Of a DNA stretch of 64,000 bases, positions 47,673-57,400 are shown piece after piece. The position numbers and the translations under genes were made by a program. Under the pieces are notes generated by a model. That model did not search any database and had not been told where the DNA came from. It saw only the letters and a program-made list of their open reading frames with translations. Each line of letters starts with the position of its first letter. The first letter of the stretch is position 1. This DNA comes from Nitrosospira sp. Nsp2. Lineage in GTDB: Bacteria; Pseudomonadota; Gammaproteobacteria; Burkholderiales; Nitrosomonadaceae. The DNA lies in assembly GCF_003050965.1 (NCBI RefSeq), contig NZ_QAOU01000004.1, positions 124,001-188,000 of the forward strand, in the 5' to 3' direction.

Positions 47673-49520
47673 ATGTGCGGAATAGTTGGTGCGGTCGCGA
47701 ATGGCAATATCGTTCCCACCCTGCTTGAAGGTCTGCGGCGGCTGGAATACCGCGGGTACGACTCCGCGGGCATCGCCCTCAACAACGGCGGATTGCATCG
47801 GTTGCGTACCACCGGGCGCGTTGCCGAGCTAAGCAAGCTGGCCGACGAGCAGAGCGCCAGCGGCGAGGCCGGCATCGCCCACACTCGCTGGGCTACCCAC
47901 GGCGCCCCGTCCGAACGCAACGCTCACCCACATTTTTCCGGCGAAGCGTCGAAAGTGGCGGTAGTGCACAACGGCATCATCGAAAATCACGAGATGCTGC
48001 GCCAGCGTTTGCAAGACGAGGGTTACACGTTCACCTCAGATACCGATACGGAGGTCATCGCTCACCTTATCTCTTCGCATCTCAAGGAAAATCCGGATTT
48101 ATTCGAGGCCGTGTGCCGTGCGGTTGGCGAGTTGCAGGGCGCGTACGCAATTGCTGTCATGGAGGAAGCGCGGCCGGAACGTATCATCGTCTGCCGCAAC
48201 GGCGCCCCGTTATTGCTTGGGTTGGGTGACTCCGGCAATTACGCGGCCTCGGACGCTTCGGCGCTGCTACAGGTGACGCGGCGCATGATCTATCTGGAAG
48301 AGGGCGACGTGGCTGAAATACGCCGCGACGGGTACCGCATTGTCAACTGTTTTCACGCCAACGCGCGCCGGGAAGTTTCACGCAGCGTGCAGCAGAGCGA
48401 GCTGACCAATGAAGCGGTAGAAATGGGACCTTATGCCCATTTCATGCAAAAGGAAATATTCGAGCAGCCGGGCGTGGTGGCGAACACACTCGAAATGGTT
48501 GTCAATGCTCAGTCTATTTCTCCGCGACTGTTCGGTAGCGAAGCGGAGAACATTTTCAACAATACCAAAAGCATTCTGATACTTGCGTGCGGAACCAGTT
48601 ATCACGCGGGGCTGGTAGCGCGCTACTGGCTGGAAACGGTGGTGGGGATACCTTGCAATGTCGAGATTGCAAGCGAGTACCGTTACCGGAATCCGGCGGT
48701 GGGGCCCGACACGCTGGTGGTGGGCATCTCCCAATCCGGAGAAACGGCCGACACTTTGGCCGCCCTCAGCTACGCCAGACAATTGGGGCACCGCTACAGC
48801 CTTGCTATCTGCAATGTGGCGGAAAGCGCGATTGTGCGCCAGGCGGACCTGCGGTTTCTTACCCGCGCCGGCCCGGAAATCGGCGTCGCCTCCACCAAGG
48901 CATTCACCACCCAGTTGGCTTCGCTGATGCTGCTCACCATGACGTTGGCCAAGCTCCGCAATAAATTGTCGGTCGAGCGCGAGCGCGATATGATCGTTGC
49001 GCTGCGGCATCTGCCGGTTGCGCTCCAGCATGCGCTCCAGGTTGAGTCGCAGGTGAAAGCATGGGCCGAACGGTTTTCGGAAAAACGTCATGCGCTGTTC
49101 CTGGGGCGTGGCATGCACTACCCCATCGCTCTTGAAGGTGCGCTCAAGCTCAAGGAAATTTCCTACATCCATGCCGAAGCCTACGCGGCCGGCGAGTTGA
49201 AGCACGGCCCGCTGGCGCTGGTGGACAAGGAAATGCCGGTGGTCGCCATCGCCCCCAACGACACCCTGTTGGAAAAACTCAAATCCAATTTACAGGAAGT
49301 CCGCGCCCGCGGCGGCGAACTGTACGTTTTCGCCGATGCCGACTCGCATATACAGGAAAGCGAGGGCGTCCATATAATCCGCCTCGCCGAACACGCGGGA
49401 CTACTCAGCCCCATCCTCCACACCATCCCCCTGCAATTGCTTGCCTACCATGTCGCTCTGCAAAAAGGCACCGATGTTGATAAGCCGCGAAATCTCGCCA
49501 AATCTGTCACTGTGGAATGA
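47673..49520 (+). CDS. glmS: glutamine--fructose-6-phosphate aminotransferase
   Basis: First committed step to amino sugars: fructose-6-phosphate plus glutamine gives glucosamine-6-phosphate. It has 615 residues. The N-terminal Ntn amidotransferase domain begins MCGIVGAV with the Cys2 nucleophile (Cys1 after Met removal). Two SIS domains follow ([38 protein letters not shown]), and the tail ends LAKSVTVE as usual. The gap to glmU is 74 bases; the start has a strong AAGGAG site next to a hairpin. Confidence 0.98.
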   Translation: MCGIVGAVANGNIVPTLLEGLRRLEYRGYDSAGIALNNGGLHRLRTTGRVAELSKLADEQSASGEAGIAHTRWATHGAPSERNAHPHFSGEASKVAVVHNGIIENHEMLRQRLQDEGYTFTSDTDTEVIAHLISSHLKENPDLFEAVCRAVGELQGAYAIAVMEEARPERIIVCRNGAPLLLGLGDSGNYAASDASALLQVTRRMIYLEEGDVAEIRRDGYRIVNCFHANARREVSRSVQQSELTNEAVEMGPYAHFMQKEIFEQPGVVANTLEMVVNAQSISPRLFGSEAENIFNNTKSILILACGTSYHAGLVARYWLETVVGIPCNVEIASEYRYRNPAVGPDTLVVGISQSGETADTLAALSYARQLGHRYSLAICNVAESAIVRQADLRFLTRAGPEIGVASTKAFTTQLASLMLLTMTLAKLRNKLSVERERDMIVALRHLPVALQHALQVESQVKAWAERFSEKRHALFLGRGMHYPIALEGALKLKEISYIHAEAYAAGELKHGPLALVDKEMPVVAIAPNDTLLEKLKSNLQEVRARGGELYVFADADSHIQESEGVHIIRLAEHAGLLSPILHTIPLQLLAYHVALQKGTDVDKPRNLAKSVTVE

Positions 49521-49591
49521 TCATTTCCTGCGGTAGCCGGATGTCATCGGTATTGGGCGCGTTAATGTTGGTCTGTCCACAAAAAATATGT

Positions 49592-50719
49592 CTAAGCGGT
49601 CAGCACCTTCCGTTCCTGTAACCTGCTTTTTGGCCTTGACGTCAAAGAATAGGGTTTTTCAATAAATATGAACAAAACAGCGGATGGAATTAGCGTCAAA
49701 AAGAAAACGGGGGGCAGAATCATCCAGAACATTAGCGAACCGTCCTGAACGGGTGGGTACACTTTACTCAGCAGCAAAAAAATCGCTTTTAGCGAAAGAC
49801 CGTGAATAAGGTAATAGGAATAGCTCATGTTGCCGAGCCATCGTAGCGGGGAACTGCAGAAAATTCGGCTGGTAAGGCGGGAGAACAGGAAGCACTCAAG
49901 ACAAAAAACAAAAAACAAGATATAAAGCAAGGCGTATTTCCACCATCCATTCGTACCAAGGTCGCTTAAAACCACAGCAACGCCAATGGCTAGAAATAAG
50001 GCAGGCAATCCTATTGGGGGGAGGTCTCGAATCGATTTGCTCTCAAGAAATTCGTAGACGAGTATGCCAGGAATGAACATAAGCAGTCCGATAGGGCCGC
50101 CATATAACGAGAAATAGCCGAAACCAATTACGGAAACTATTAAAAAAAATAATAACCGATACTGAGAGCGCCATGATCTCATGCATAACGCGGTTATCAA
50201 TATGGGAATGACAAGATAATAAAAAAACTCATAACTCAATGACCACGCCACCGCAATGATGGGTGTGACGTCAAACAATCCGGGCAGGAGCAAGTAGTTC
50301 TGGCCAATAAAAATCGCAGCGTCGCTTAGATCTCCAGGGATCTTTGATTCCGCGGGGAACGCCATCGATAACGCAAGATAAATAATAAAAACGACAGTAA
50401 ATGTCGGGTATATCCGCTGAATTCGCCTCGCTAAATAATTCTTGAAGGGTCTTGGTTTCTCGATCAGCATGCCATAAATCAGAAATCCGCTTAAAACGAA
50501 AAACAAATCAACGCCTAAGTTTCCGATGCGTCGGAGATGTTCCGCAGTCTGGGCTGCTGCAGAGTGTTGAAGTAGCCAGGGATCTATCAACGTAACGTAA
50601 TGAACAAGGAAAACGAGAAACACAGCAAAGCCGCGGATCCCTTCCATAGATCTTATGGTTTTGTGGCTGGCATGGGCCACCTCGAATGTAATCTTGATCC
50701 AATCCGTAATCGACCTCAT
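49592..50719 (-). CDS. membrane O-acyltransferase (acyltransferase family 3)
   Basis: A 375-residue polytopic membrane protein of the OafA/YrhL/NodX acyltransferase-3 type: SMEGIRGFAVFLVFLVHY with the conserved Arg-Gly and the catalytic-type His in VHY, then FFVLSGFLIYG and the RIQRIYP motif, and about ten spans. It would acetylate surface polysaccharide, using cytoplasmic acetyl-CoA. The true start may be the Met at residue 25 (50647). The gene is visibly AT-richer than glmS before it and stands alone, which hints at transfer. Confidence 0.87.
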   Translation of the reverse strand: MRSITDWIKITFEVAHASHKTIRSMEGIRGFAVFLVFLVHYVTLIDPWLLQHSAAAQTAEHLRRIGNLGVDLFFVLSGFLIYGMLIEKPRPFKNYLARRIQRIYPTFTVVFIIYLALSMAFPAESKIPGDLSDAAIFIGQNYLLLPGLFDVTPIIAVAWSLSYEFFYYLVIPILITALCMRSWRSQYRLLFFLIVSVIGFGYFSLYGGPIGLLMFIPGILVYEFLESKSIRDLPPIGLPALFLAIGVAVVLSDLGTNGWWKYALLYILFFVFCLECFLFSRLTSRIFCSSPLRWLGNMSYSYYLIHGLSLKAIFLLLSKVYPPVQDGSLMFWMILPPVFFLTLIPSAVLFIFIEKPYSLTSRPKSRLQERKVLTA

Positions 50720-51248
50720 GGCAGATTCCCTGGAATCGGTTTCGATTTATTATTCCAGTCTGTGGCGACAGTTATGATGATGAATTTAGTAAAACAAAAT
50801 TTCCAGCGCTCTTGCGCCTGAAGGTAAACGGCCCTGACAAATCGGACTTTAGTATTCATTCAGGAAGGGTTGAATGCTCGTCGAAATATTCTTTTCGATG
50901 GTACCAGTCAATGCAGAAGTGCCCAGAGGAATGATGGGATACAAAAGGGGACAGTAGGACGGAGAGCCAATAACGGCTCTCTACACCTTATCGGTACTTT
51001 ACCCTGCCCACTGTTGATTCGGATTTTCTAGTGTCGTTGATTGCGACGAACATCCGTGATTACGCGGCCCCATCCTCCATATCATTGCCCTGCAATGACT
51101 TGTGTATCATGGCGCTCTCCAAAAAGAAAGGCGCCGATTTCGTTACGCCACGGGATTTCCCGAAATTGCGATCGTGGAGTAGTTTGGAGTTCGTATGAAG
51201 TTATTCCAGGTATTAAACCACGATACTTCAAGTTTCCCTCGTTTCTTA
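50720..51248. other. gap between acyltransferase and DUF3667-type genes
   Basis: 529 bases with no gene I can support. A perfect hairpin GAGAGCC-AATAAC-GGCTCTC lies at 50962-50981, without a T run. A 29-codon frame at 51109-51198 (begins MALSKKKGAD) might be a gene fragment, but nothing in the window allows a comparison. Confidence 0.45.
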
Positions 51249-52166
51249 CTACGTGCTATACAGCGTAATCAGAAAAATCACGAAGCGATAGCCGAGCAAA
51301 ATAGTTGCAACGGCTGGGGCTAGTATTGCGATTTTAATTGCTCGCATAATGCCGTTCCCTCCGTAGACTCTCCCCGTAGCGATGTACAGGTACACGGCGC
51401 AGGCGGCAAGGTTTAAGAGGGACAAAACGTTGTCCATTGGAGCCGAATTCAGACCGGCCCCCCCGAACAACACGTCTACGGCGGCAATAGTGATGCACAC
51501 GCAGAATAGTAGCAGCAGGAAAGTATAGAGGTGTAGCGAAAAAACGATATGGGCAACGAACGGCCGCCTTGCCCGAAAAAACATTACCGGCAGCAGGAGG
51601 GTGAACGGGGCTACCATCAGGATAATAAGAGATTTTGCATTGGTTACTACTGCTTCATTAAAAATGGGTGCGTAGGACTCCATTGTCATGTGCATTGTTT
51701 CGAGGTGGTTCGAAACCAGCCGTTGCGCAAGGATACTCCAGTCCTGGTTATAAAGATGGGAGTCAAGCTGGGAGGAGACGATGTTTGTGTTCGTCAACGA
51801 CTGCATCGCGAAGAAGATCACGTTTGCAACTAAAAACAGCGGGATCGGCCCTGTGTAAGGCATACGTTGTCCCTGCACATACGCTAGCGTCAGCAGGCCG
51901 GGGCGTCTCACCAAATTTCGAAAACTGCGAATGAGACGGCTGTCTATGCTGCTAAGAGCATGGAAAAATTGCCTGAATAGGCCCCGGAGCTTGAGGTCAT
52001 CCTCGTTCAGAGGACGTTCACCGCATGTCGGGCAAAAGGGTGTGAGAACTTCATTATGGCACGTGGGGCAAGTCCACGGCATCGCTCCTGCGAGGGGTTC
52101 CCGGCCGCGTTGGAGCGATGCCTTGCTCCTATTCGCCCGATGTACAACCTTTCGTCGCATTGCCAT
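51249..52166 (-). CDS. zinc-ribbon membrane protein, DUF3667 type
   Basis: A protein of up to 305 residues. After a basic N-terminus there is a CPTCHNEV...FCPTCGERPL zinc ribbon (CxxC-x9-CxxC type), then LRGLFRQFFHALSSIDSRLIRSFRNLVRRPGLLTLAYVQGQRMPYTGPIPLFLVANVIFF, the hallmark of the DUF3667 family. Four or five membrane spans follow. Alternative starts are the Met codons at residue 3 (52160) and residue 29 (52082). Function unknown; the stretch before the first span suggests an inner-membrane protein with a cytoplasmic metal-binding head. Confidence 0.75.
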   Translation of the reverse strand: MAMRRKVVHRANRSKASLQRGREPLAGAMPWTCPTCHNEVLTPFCPTCGERPLNEDDLKLRGLFRQFFHALSSIDSRLIRSFRNLVRRPGLLTLAYVQGQRMPYTGPIPLFLVANVIFFAMQSLTNTNIVSSQLDSHLYNQDWSILAQRLVSNHLETMHMTMESYAPIFNEAVVTNAKSLIILMVAPFTLLLPVMFFRARRPFVAHIVFSLHLYTFLLLLFCVCITIAAVDVLFGGAGLNSAPMDNVLSLLNLAACAVYLYIATGRVYGGNGIMRAIKIAILAPAVATILLGYRFVIFLITLYST

Positions 52167-52281
52167 TACCTCAGGCCGGGTCGGGGTTGGATAGCCTGAC
52201 GAGCTTGTTTCGCTGCTAGTTTATCCAGACAGCTTAACCGCGGTCTATGGCCCCCCGCCCTCCGCGACCGTTTCTCCCGTT

Positions 52282-52746
52282 CTACGTTCTACCTTTAACA
52301 GAAACCAGGAGCCTGATCTGTGGATTTGGTACGTCGCTTCTAAAGTTTTCAGGATAAACCTCAACCATTGGTCCGTCCCCAGGTAAAAGCCCCGAGCCCG
52401 GAAACCAGGAACGATAAATGTGATCGCACGTATTGAATAAATCGGAAACAGGGCCTTCATGTACGAATTCAGCGTAATCGCTTCCGGGTACGGTAATAAT
52501 GTCCAGGCCATCCGGAACGTTTTTTGGGCTGGAAACCTGAATACACGCGGCGTAGCGGACACACCCGAGCTTGCCTGAGCGGGAGACAACGCCCATTGCC
52601 GGGCCACAGCTATTTGATATTTCCGGGATTCTCGACTGGAGCCTTGTCCAAAGAGAGGGAATAAGCTCTTTATCTCTGGGCATTTCAATGTCTTCACTCA
52701 GCCCTGCGCAAGTCAACGAACTGATGCTTAGCAGTCTTGGTTCCAT
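52282..52746 (-). CDS. GyrI-like / AraC-type effector-binding domain protein
   Basis: A stand-alone small-molecule binding domain of 154 residues from the ATG at 52746: MEPRLLSISSLTCAGLSEDIEM, LWTRLQSRIPEISN, GVVSR...CVRYAACIQV, and the closing VPGSDYAEFVHEGPVSDLFNTCDHIYRSWFPGSG...PMVEVYPENF match the GyrI/SRHBS (integron Cass2-like) fold. It has no DNA-binding domain. The frame runs upstream to 52815, but the ATG at 52746 has GAAGGAG and fits the fold. Possible roles are ligand or drug binding. It is not obviously linked to its neighbours. Confidence 0.75.
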   Translation of the reverse strand: MEPRLLSISSLTCAGLSEDIEMPRDKELIPSLWTRLQSRIPEISNSCGPAMGVVSRSGKLGCVRYAACIQVSSPKNVPDGLDIITVPGSDYAEFVHEGPVSDLFNTCDHIYRSWFPGSGLLPGDGPMVEVYPENFRSDVPNPQIRLLVSVKGRT

Positions 52747-52917
52747 ATTGGTTCCCACTCCTTCACCGGATTGGTTACGACACTTGCGCTCGGCTCCGCG
52801 CTCAGTCGCGGTCAATGTGAGGGCGAGTAATATTTACCGATCATCTCTTTCGTTCACGCTACCGACCCATACAGATCAACCAACGCCTGCCTGGCTCGCG
52901 TGTACCGCAAATGTGGT

Positions 52918-53874
52918 TCAGGCGCTCCAGGCACTTTGCTCCAGAAATGTGTGCAGGTAATGCACCGCGTCGTCACCGGTATGCCCATACCGGACCTTTG
53001 CGTCGTAGTACATCGCTACAATGGCAGACACGCTGTCCTGATAAATTCCGAATCCGTCCACGTCGGCGTCGCGAAAAAAGAAGGTTCCTTCCATTGCAGC
53101 CACATCTTCGGATAACTGGCCTTTGCCCTCACGATCGTCAGCCTCAAATTCATGTACATGATCGTCTTGCATCAGGAAGTCATCCGATACCGTGAATTCG
53201 CCCCTTACCTCAATGGCGTGAATCAGGCACGACAATAACAGGATCAGCTTTCTTTTACCGATTCCTGCGACCTCTTCCCTCGCCTGACATCGCACGTAAT
53301 CCTCTGAATAAAGTAGCTTGTCGTTCACCGCGTCAATCATGGCGTCTTCCATGGCAAAGAAGAACCACGCGTACCCCGGTTCGACCACCGTAACAACAGT
53401 GTTGTCCGTCTTGAGCTCGGCGGAAATAGTTCGAACCCGCTCCGCGTGCTTGCGTTGGTCGGCACAAAGCAAGACGTAGTATCGGGTGAGGCGCTCACCG
53501 TAGACTTTTTCTGCTCGCGAAATATCGGCTTTTATCTTCTCTAATAAATCAACATCCCCTTCATGTTCATCAAACGACTCGACCCGCAGGACGATGTACC
53601 GCTCCTCCGCGTCGGAGATCCTTTCGCTTGAATATCGGACGACGATGTCCGCGCCTGGACCGTGTGCACCACAAGGGCTATGGACGTCATAGCGGAGCGG
53701 CACGTATTTTTTGAAGGCGGCAAGTATCCGTTCGGTTTTTTCTAAGAAGCGGGGACACAACTCGTCAGCCTGCTTCAGATCACGAAATCCCTCTGTCTCC
53801 TCAGGCTCCGCCTGCGCATAGCGAACGAGTTCTTCCAGAACGGTTGCTGGCGTAACTAGACCCTGAAAGTGCAT
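52918..53874 (-). CDS. acidic protein of unknown family
   Basis: A 318-residue protein that I do not recognise. It is acidic, with no signal peptide or clear membrane span. Features include an N-terminal helical region (VLEELVRYAQAEPEETEGFRDL), a CGAHGPGADIVVRYSSERISDAEERYIVLRVESF stretch that alternates charged and hydrophobic residues, and a hydrophobic helix KLILLLSCLIHAIEV near residue 220. The order strand, D/E, V-x-R could suit a PD-(D/E)xK-like fold, but this is weak. It neighbours a GyrI-like gene and a MacAB operon, both on the same strand, with gaps of 171 and 197 bases. Codon use seems normal for the region and the frame is long and clean, so it is probably real. Confidence 0.6.
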   Translation of the reverse strand: MHFQGLVTPATVLEELVRYAQAEPEETEGFRDLKQADELCPRFLEKTERILAAFKKYVPLRYDVHSPCGAHGPGADIVVRYSSERISDAEERYIVLRVESFDEHEGDVDLLEKIKADISRAEKVYGERLTRYYVLLCADQRKHAERVRTISAELKTDNTVVTVVEPGYAWFFFAMEDAMIDAVNDKLLYSEDYVRCQAREEVAGIGKRKLILLLSCLIHAIEVRGEFTVSDDFLMQDDHVHEFEADDREGKGQLSEDVAAMEGTFFFRDADVDGFGIYQDSVSAIVAMYYDAKVRYGHTGDDAVHYLHTFLEQSAWSA

Positions 53875-54071
53875 GTCTTACACCTCACACTTAACGCAAT
53901 GTACAAGCGAAATGCTTGCTGGACGGGGACATTCTGCTCGTCGAATGCTGGAAGCGCAATGCCGATGCAGCGGATTGGTGCTGATAAGAATAGTGTGCTA
54001 AACAGGAATGGTCAGCCGGATACTTGCAAAGTCCCGTAGTTTTATGAGCTAACAATGTGGGGGCTTCACTA

Positions 54072-55295
54072 TTATTCATACCGCAGCGCCTCGACCGGCC
54101 TCAAAGCGGCCGCTTTTCTCGCCGGATAAAAGCCGAAAAATATACCAACCGCGGAGGCAAAGGCGAACGCCAAAGCGACCATGCCCAATGTGATCACCAC
54201 CACCATATCCGTCGCGAGACTTACTGCCCACGCGCCGCCGATGCCCAAGGCAACACCGATGAGACCGCCGAGGATGCAGATAACCAGGGCCTCCAGCAGA
54301 AATTGCGCGAGGATGGCGCGGCGGTTGGCCCCGATGGCCATGCGAATGCCTATTTCACGAGTTCGCTCGGTTACCGATACAAGCATGATATTCATGATGC
54401 CAATGCCACCCACCAGCAGAGATACGGATGCAATGGCCCCCAGCATGATCGACATGACCTTCGCGGCCCCCGTGGCTACGGCGGCAAGCGCGGCCATGTT
54501 CCGCACCGTGAAATCGTTTTCCATTCCCTCTGTGAGCCGATGGCGCTGGCGCAAAAGCCGATTCATTTCGGTCTCGGCCTCATCCATGACCTCTACAGAT
54601 TGTGCCTGCGCCATCATGAAACGTATCGTTCCGGGAAACTGATTGCCGAAGACTTGGCGCTGGCCGGTTGTGAGGGGGATGAACACCGCATCATCCTGGT
54701 CGCGGCCATCCAGGCTTTGCCCTTTTGCGGTAAGCACGCCCCCCACAAGGAAAGGGCTATTCTTGATGCGTATGGTCCTGCCGGTCGGGTCTTCATCCCC
54801 AAACAGGTTTTCTGCGGTCACCTGGCCAAGAATTACCACCCGCGTTCCGGAACGCACGTCAGCTTCAGTGAACAAGGCGCCATTCTCTGCTGCCCAGTCG
54901 CGTACGACGAAATAGTCGGGTGTAACCCCGGTCACGCTGGTGCTCCAGTTATTCGCCCCGTAATTCAGTTGCGCGGTTCCCACGTTGATCGGCGCGGTTG
55001 CCTTTATCGAAGGGAGATGGGCGATGGCCAGCGCATCGCCCATCGTCAGTGTCTGCACCGCTCCAGCGCCGGACCGCAGCGCCCCTGAAGAGGTGGCGCC
55101 GGGAACGACCATCAGCAGATTGCTGCCCATCGAACTGATTGCCTGATTCACGGTGGTCTGCGCTCCTTGACCTACCGCAAGCATCAACACCACAGCGGCG
55201 ACGCCGATGATCATGCCAAGCATGGTCAGGGCGGTGCGGAGACGGTTGAGCCGCAATGCTCGCAGCGCTTCCCCGATGACCGCGAGAAGGCTCAT
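54072..55295 (-). CDS. macB: MacB-type ABC transporter permease
   Basis: A 407-residue permease of the MacB/FtsX type: N-terminal span (LTMLGMIIGVAAVVLMLAVGQG), a large periplasmic domain with the motif LGQVTAENLFG, and three C-terminal spans (IMLGAIASVSLLVGGIGIMNIMLVSVTERTREIGIRMAIGA, the FtsX signature). It is the permease half only; the ATPase is the next gene upstream in transcription. ATGA overlap with that gene. It exports lipopeptides, macrolides or other molecules together with MacA and an outer-membrane TolC-type channel not encoded here. Confidence 0.9.
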   Translation of the reverse strand: MSLLAVIGEALRALRLNRLRTALTMLGMIIGVAAVVLMLAVGQGAQTTVNQAISSMGSNLLMVVPGATSSGALRSGAGAVQTLTMGDALAIAHLPSIKATAPINVGTAQLNYGANNWSTSVTGVTPDYFVVRDWAAENGALFTEADVRSGTRVVILGQVTAENLFGDEDPTGRTIRIKNSPFLVGGVLTAKGQSLDGRDQDDAVFIPLTTGQRQVFGNQFPGTIRFMMAQAQSVEVMDEAETEMNRLLRQRHRLTEGMENDFTVRNMAALAAVATGAAKVMSIMLGAIASVSLLVGGIGIMNIMLVSVTERTREIGIRMAIGANRRAILAQFLLEALVICILGGLIGVALGIGGAWAVSLATDMVVVITLGMVALAFAFASAVGIFFGFYPARKAAALRPVEALRYE

Positions 55296-56032
55296 GCCGC
55301 CCGAATCTCGTCATGCACGATTCGCCCGTCCTGCAAACGAACCAGCCGCTGGGTATAGGCGGCAACGTCGTCTTCGTGGGTCACGAGCACGACCGTGATG
55401 CCGTGTTCACGGTTGAGTGTCTGAAAAATCGTCATGATTTCTCGGCTTGTCTGGGTGTCGAGATTACCGGTGGGCTCGTCCGCCAAAATGAGCGGGGGAT
55501 TATTTATCAAAGCACGGCAAATAGCCACGCGCTGCTGTTGCCCTCCTGAAAGCTGGTTGGGCTGATACGTGGCAAATCTCGCAAGGCCGGTCTGATCCAA
55601 CAGGGACAGCGCCCGTTTGCGGCTTTCGGCGCGGCTCACACCCGCGTAGAGTAGCGGGGTCGCGACGTTGTCCAGCGCCGACATGCGTTTCAGAAGGTTG
55701 AATCCCTGGAAGACAAAACCAATGTTGTGATTGCGCACACGCGCCAGTTCATCATCCGAGAGGGATGCGATGTCGCGTCCATCCAGCCAGTAATGCCCGC
55801 TGGTAGGAGTGTCAAGGCAGCCGAGCATATTCATCAGAGTCGATTTCCCTGAACCCGAGTGCCCCATGATTGCAACGAATTGGCCGCGGGGAATGACGAG
55901 ATTCACATCGAAAAGCACTTGGCTGTTGACTGAGGTGCCCGTGCTGCCGCTGGTGTCCAGGCTGTAAATCTTGGAAAGGTTTTCGACCTGGATCAGGCAA
56001 TCTTGAAGAGTCTGGCGCTGAGGTGACGACAT
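55292..56032 (-). CDS. ABC transporter ATP-binding protein (MacB/LolD type)
   Basis: A 246-residue ATPase: Walker [10 protein letters not shown] (near residue 57), Q-loop FVFQGFNLL, signature LSGGQQQR, and Walker [13 protein letters not shown]. It couples with the MacB-like permease (four-base overlap) and the MacA-like adaptor before it, which overlaps by one base. In E. coli MacB the ATPase and permease are one chain; here they are separate genes. Confidence 0.94.
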   Translation of the reverse strand: MSSPQRQTLQDCLIQVENLSKIYSLDTSGSTGTSVNSQVLFDVNLVIPRGQFVAIMGHSGSGKSTLMNMLGCLDTPTSGHYWLDGRDIASLSDDELARVRNHNIGFVFQGFNLLKRMSALDNVATPLLYAGVSRAESRKRALSLLDQTGLARFATYQPNQLSGGQQQRVAICRALINNPPLILADEPTGNLDTQTSREIMTIFQTLNREHGITVVLVTHEDDVAAYTQRLVRLQDGRIVHDEIRAA

Positions 56033-57213
56033 CAGAACATTCTGAACTTAAGTTTACTACCGGATTTGTCTTTGTCTCCGGCATCGCGGACGACCACTTT
56101 ATCGCCCTCCCTGATTTCGCCCTCGACGAGTTCGGTAAAGGTGTTATCCGTAATACCGGTCTTTACATGGATGGGGGCAGGCTTGCCACCTTCCAGCAGA
56201 TAAATCGCGTGTTTACCTGGTTGCCGTGGAGCGGGCTTCCCACTATCCACGTCTTCGCCCGGCTTGTAGCGCAGCGCGGCATTGGGGACCCGCAGCACGT
56301 CTTTTTTCTGATTAACAGCAAAACGCACATTGGCGGTCATACCGGGCAGCAACGCGCCGTCATCATTGGGTACCGCGACAATGACGTTGTAGGAGACGAC
56401 ATTTTGCTGGATGGTGGGATTGAGGCGCACCTGTTTTACCGTGCCGGTAAACTCACGTTCCGGAAACGCGTCCACAGTGAAATGTACTGTCTGGTCGAGA
56501 CGGAGATGACCGATATCGGCTTCCGCGACGCTTGTATCGATCTGCATCTGGCTCAGGTCCTTGGCGATCTGGAACAGCGTGGGGGTCTGGAAACTCGCTG
56601 CTACGGTTTGCCCGATATCCACGTTGCGCGCAATCACCACTCCCGAAATGGGCGAGCGGATAACGCTGTAGTTGAGATTCGTGCGATCGCGCGCGAGTTG
56701 TGCCCTGCTCGATGCATGCTGGGCTTGGGTTGCGTGCAGTTGTTGTTCGAAGTCATTAAGCGCGTCGGGAGAAATGAAGCCCCGCTCACTGAGCGCGCGG
56801 TTGCGTTTCATCTTATTTGTTGCCAGCTCAAGTGCGGCCTGGGCACTCGCCAAGTTGGCTTCCGACTGTCGCAATTGCGCCTGAAACAGCGATGGATCGA
56901 GTTCAACCAGTATTTGTCCAGCCTTGACCTCGTCGTTGAAATCAACGTGAAGCCTGTACACGGTGCCGGAGACCTGTGTACCGACGTTGACCAGCACGAC
57001 GGGGTTAAGCGTGCCATTCGCGGATATGCCTTGTACGATATCGCCCCGGTCGACCGCTTGCGTCTTGTATCGCTCCTGCCGGGAGTCAGGCTTCGATGTC
57101 CAGTACCACAGCCCAGCAGCCGCAAGCAGCAGCAATAAAATCAGGGTGAGTACCCGGCGGCGCGAATTAAAGGCCATACCTGAATGAGGAGCTCCGGCTA
57201 CCCGGCGGGACAA
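56032..57213 (-). CDS. macA: MacA-type periplasmic adaptor (HlyD/RND-MFP family)
   Basis: A 393-residue membrane fusion protein: N-terminal anchor (VLTLILLLLLAAAGLWYW), lipoyl-like half-motifs (GTLNPVVLVNVGTQVSGTVYRLHVDFNDEVKAGQILVELD), an alpha-helical hairpin (QLRQSEANLASAQAALELA), the second lipoyl half (RSPISGVVIARNVDIGQTVAA), and a C-terminal beta-barrel. It is the first gene of the macA-ATPase-macB operon. It forms the bridge between inner-membrane ABC pump and outer-membrane channel. Confidence 0.93.
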   Translation of the reverse strand: MSRRVAGAPHSGMAFNSRRRVLTLILLLLLAAAGLWYWTSKPDSRQERYKTQAVDRGDIVQGISANGTLNPVVLVNVGTQVSGTVYRLHVDFNDEVKAGQILVELDPSLFQAQLRQSEANLASAQAALELATNKMKRNRALSERGFISPDALNDFEQQLHATQAQHASSRAQLARDRTNLNYSVIRSPISGVVIARNVDIGQTVAASFQTPTLFQIAKDLSQMQIDTSVAEADIGHLRLDQTVHFTVDAFPEREFTGTVKQVRLNPTIQQNVVSYNVIVAVPNDDGALLPGMTANVRFAVNQKKDVLRVPNAALRYKPGEDVDSGKPAPRQPGKHAIYLLEGGKPAPIHVKTGITDNTFTELVEGEIREGDKVVVRDAGDKDKSGSKLKFRMF

Positions 57214-57400
57214 AGATGAAAGAGATGAAAGAGACGAAAGCCGGAATGTTACCTGAGTATGAGCTATTTATGAAATTCGCACAGCCGAGGGGGTACGCCG
57301 CGCCAGGACTGGCGCCCCGGCACGGTCTGGCCTGCAGCCATATTTGAAGAAGAGCTGCTCGAAAAAAGGGTTTTTTAACGCGCACCGTATTGTTATTATT

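Noticed and set aside
48378-49205. 275-codon reverse frame
   Set aside because: Antisense shadow of glmS.
54057-55088. 343-codon forward frame
   Set aside because: Antisense shadow of the MacB permease gene; His/Gly/Arg-rich random composition.
56023-57138. 371-codon forward frame
   Set aside because: Antisense shadow of the MacA adaptor gene.
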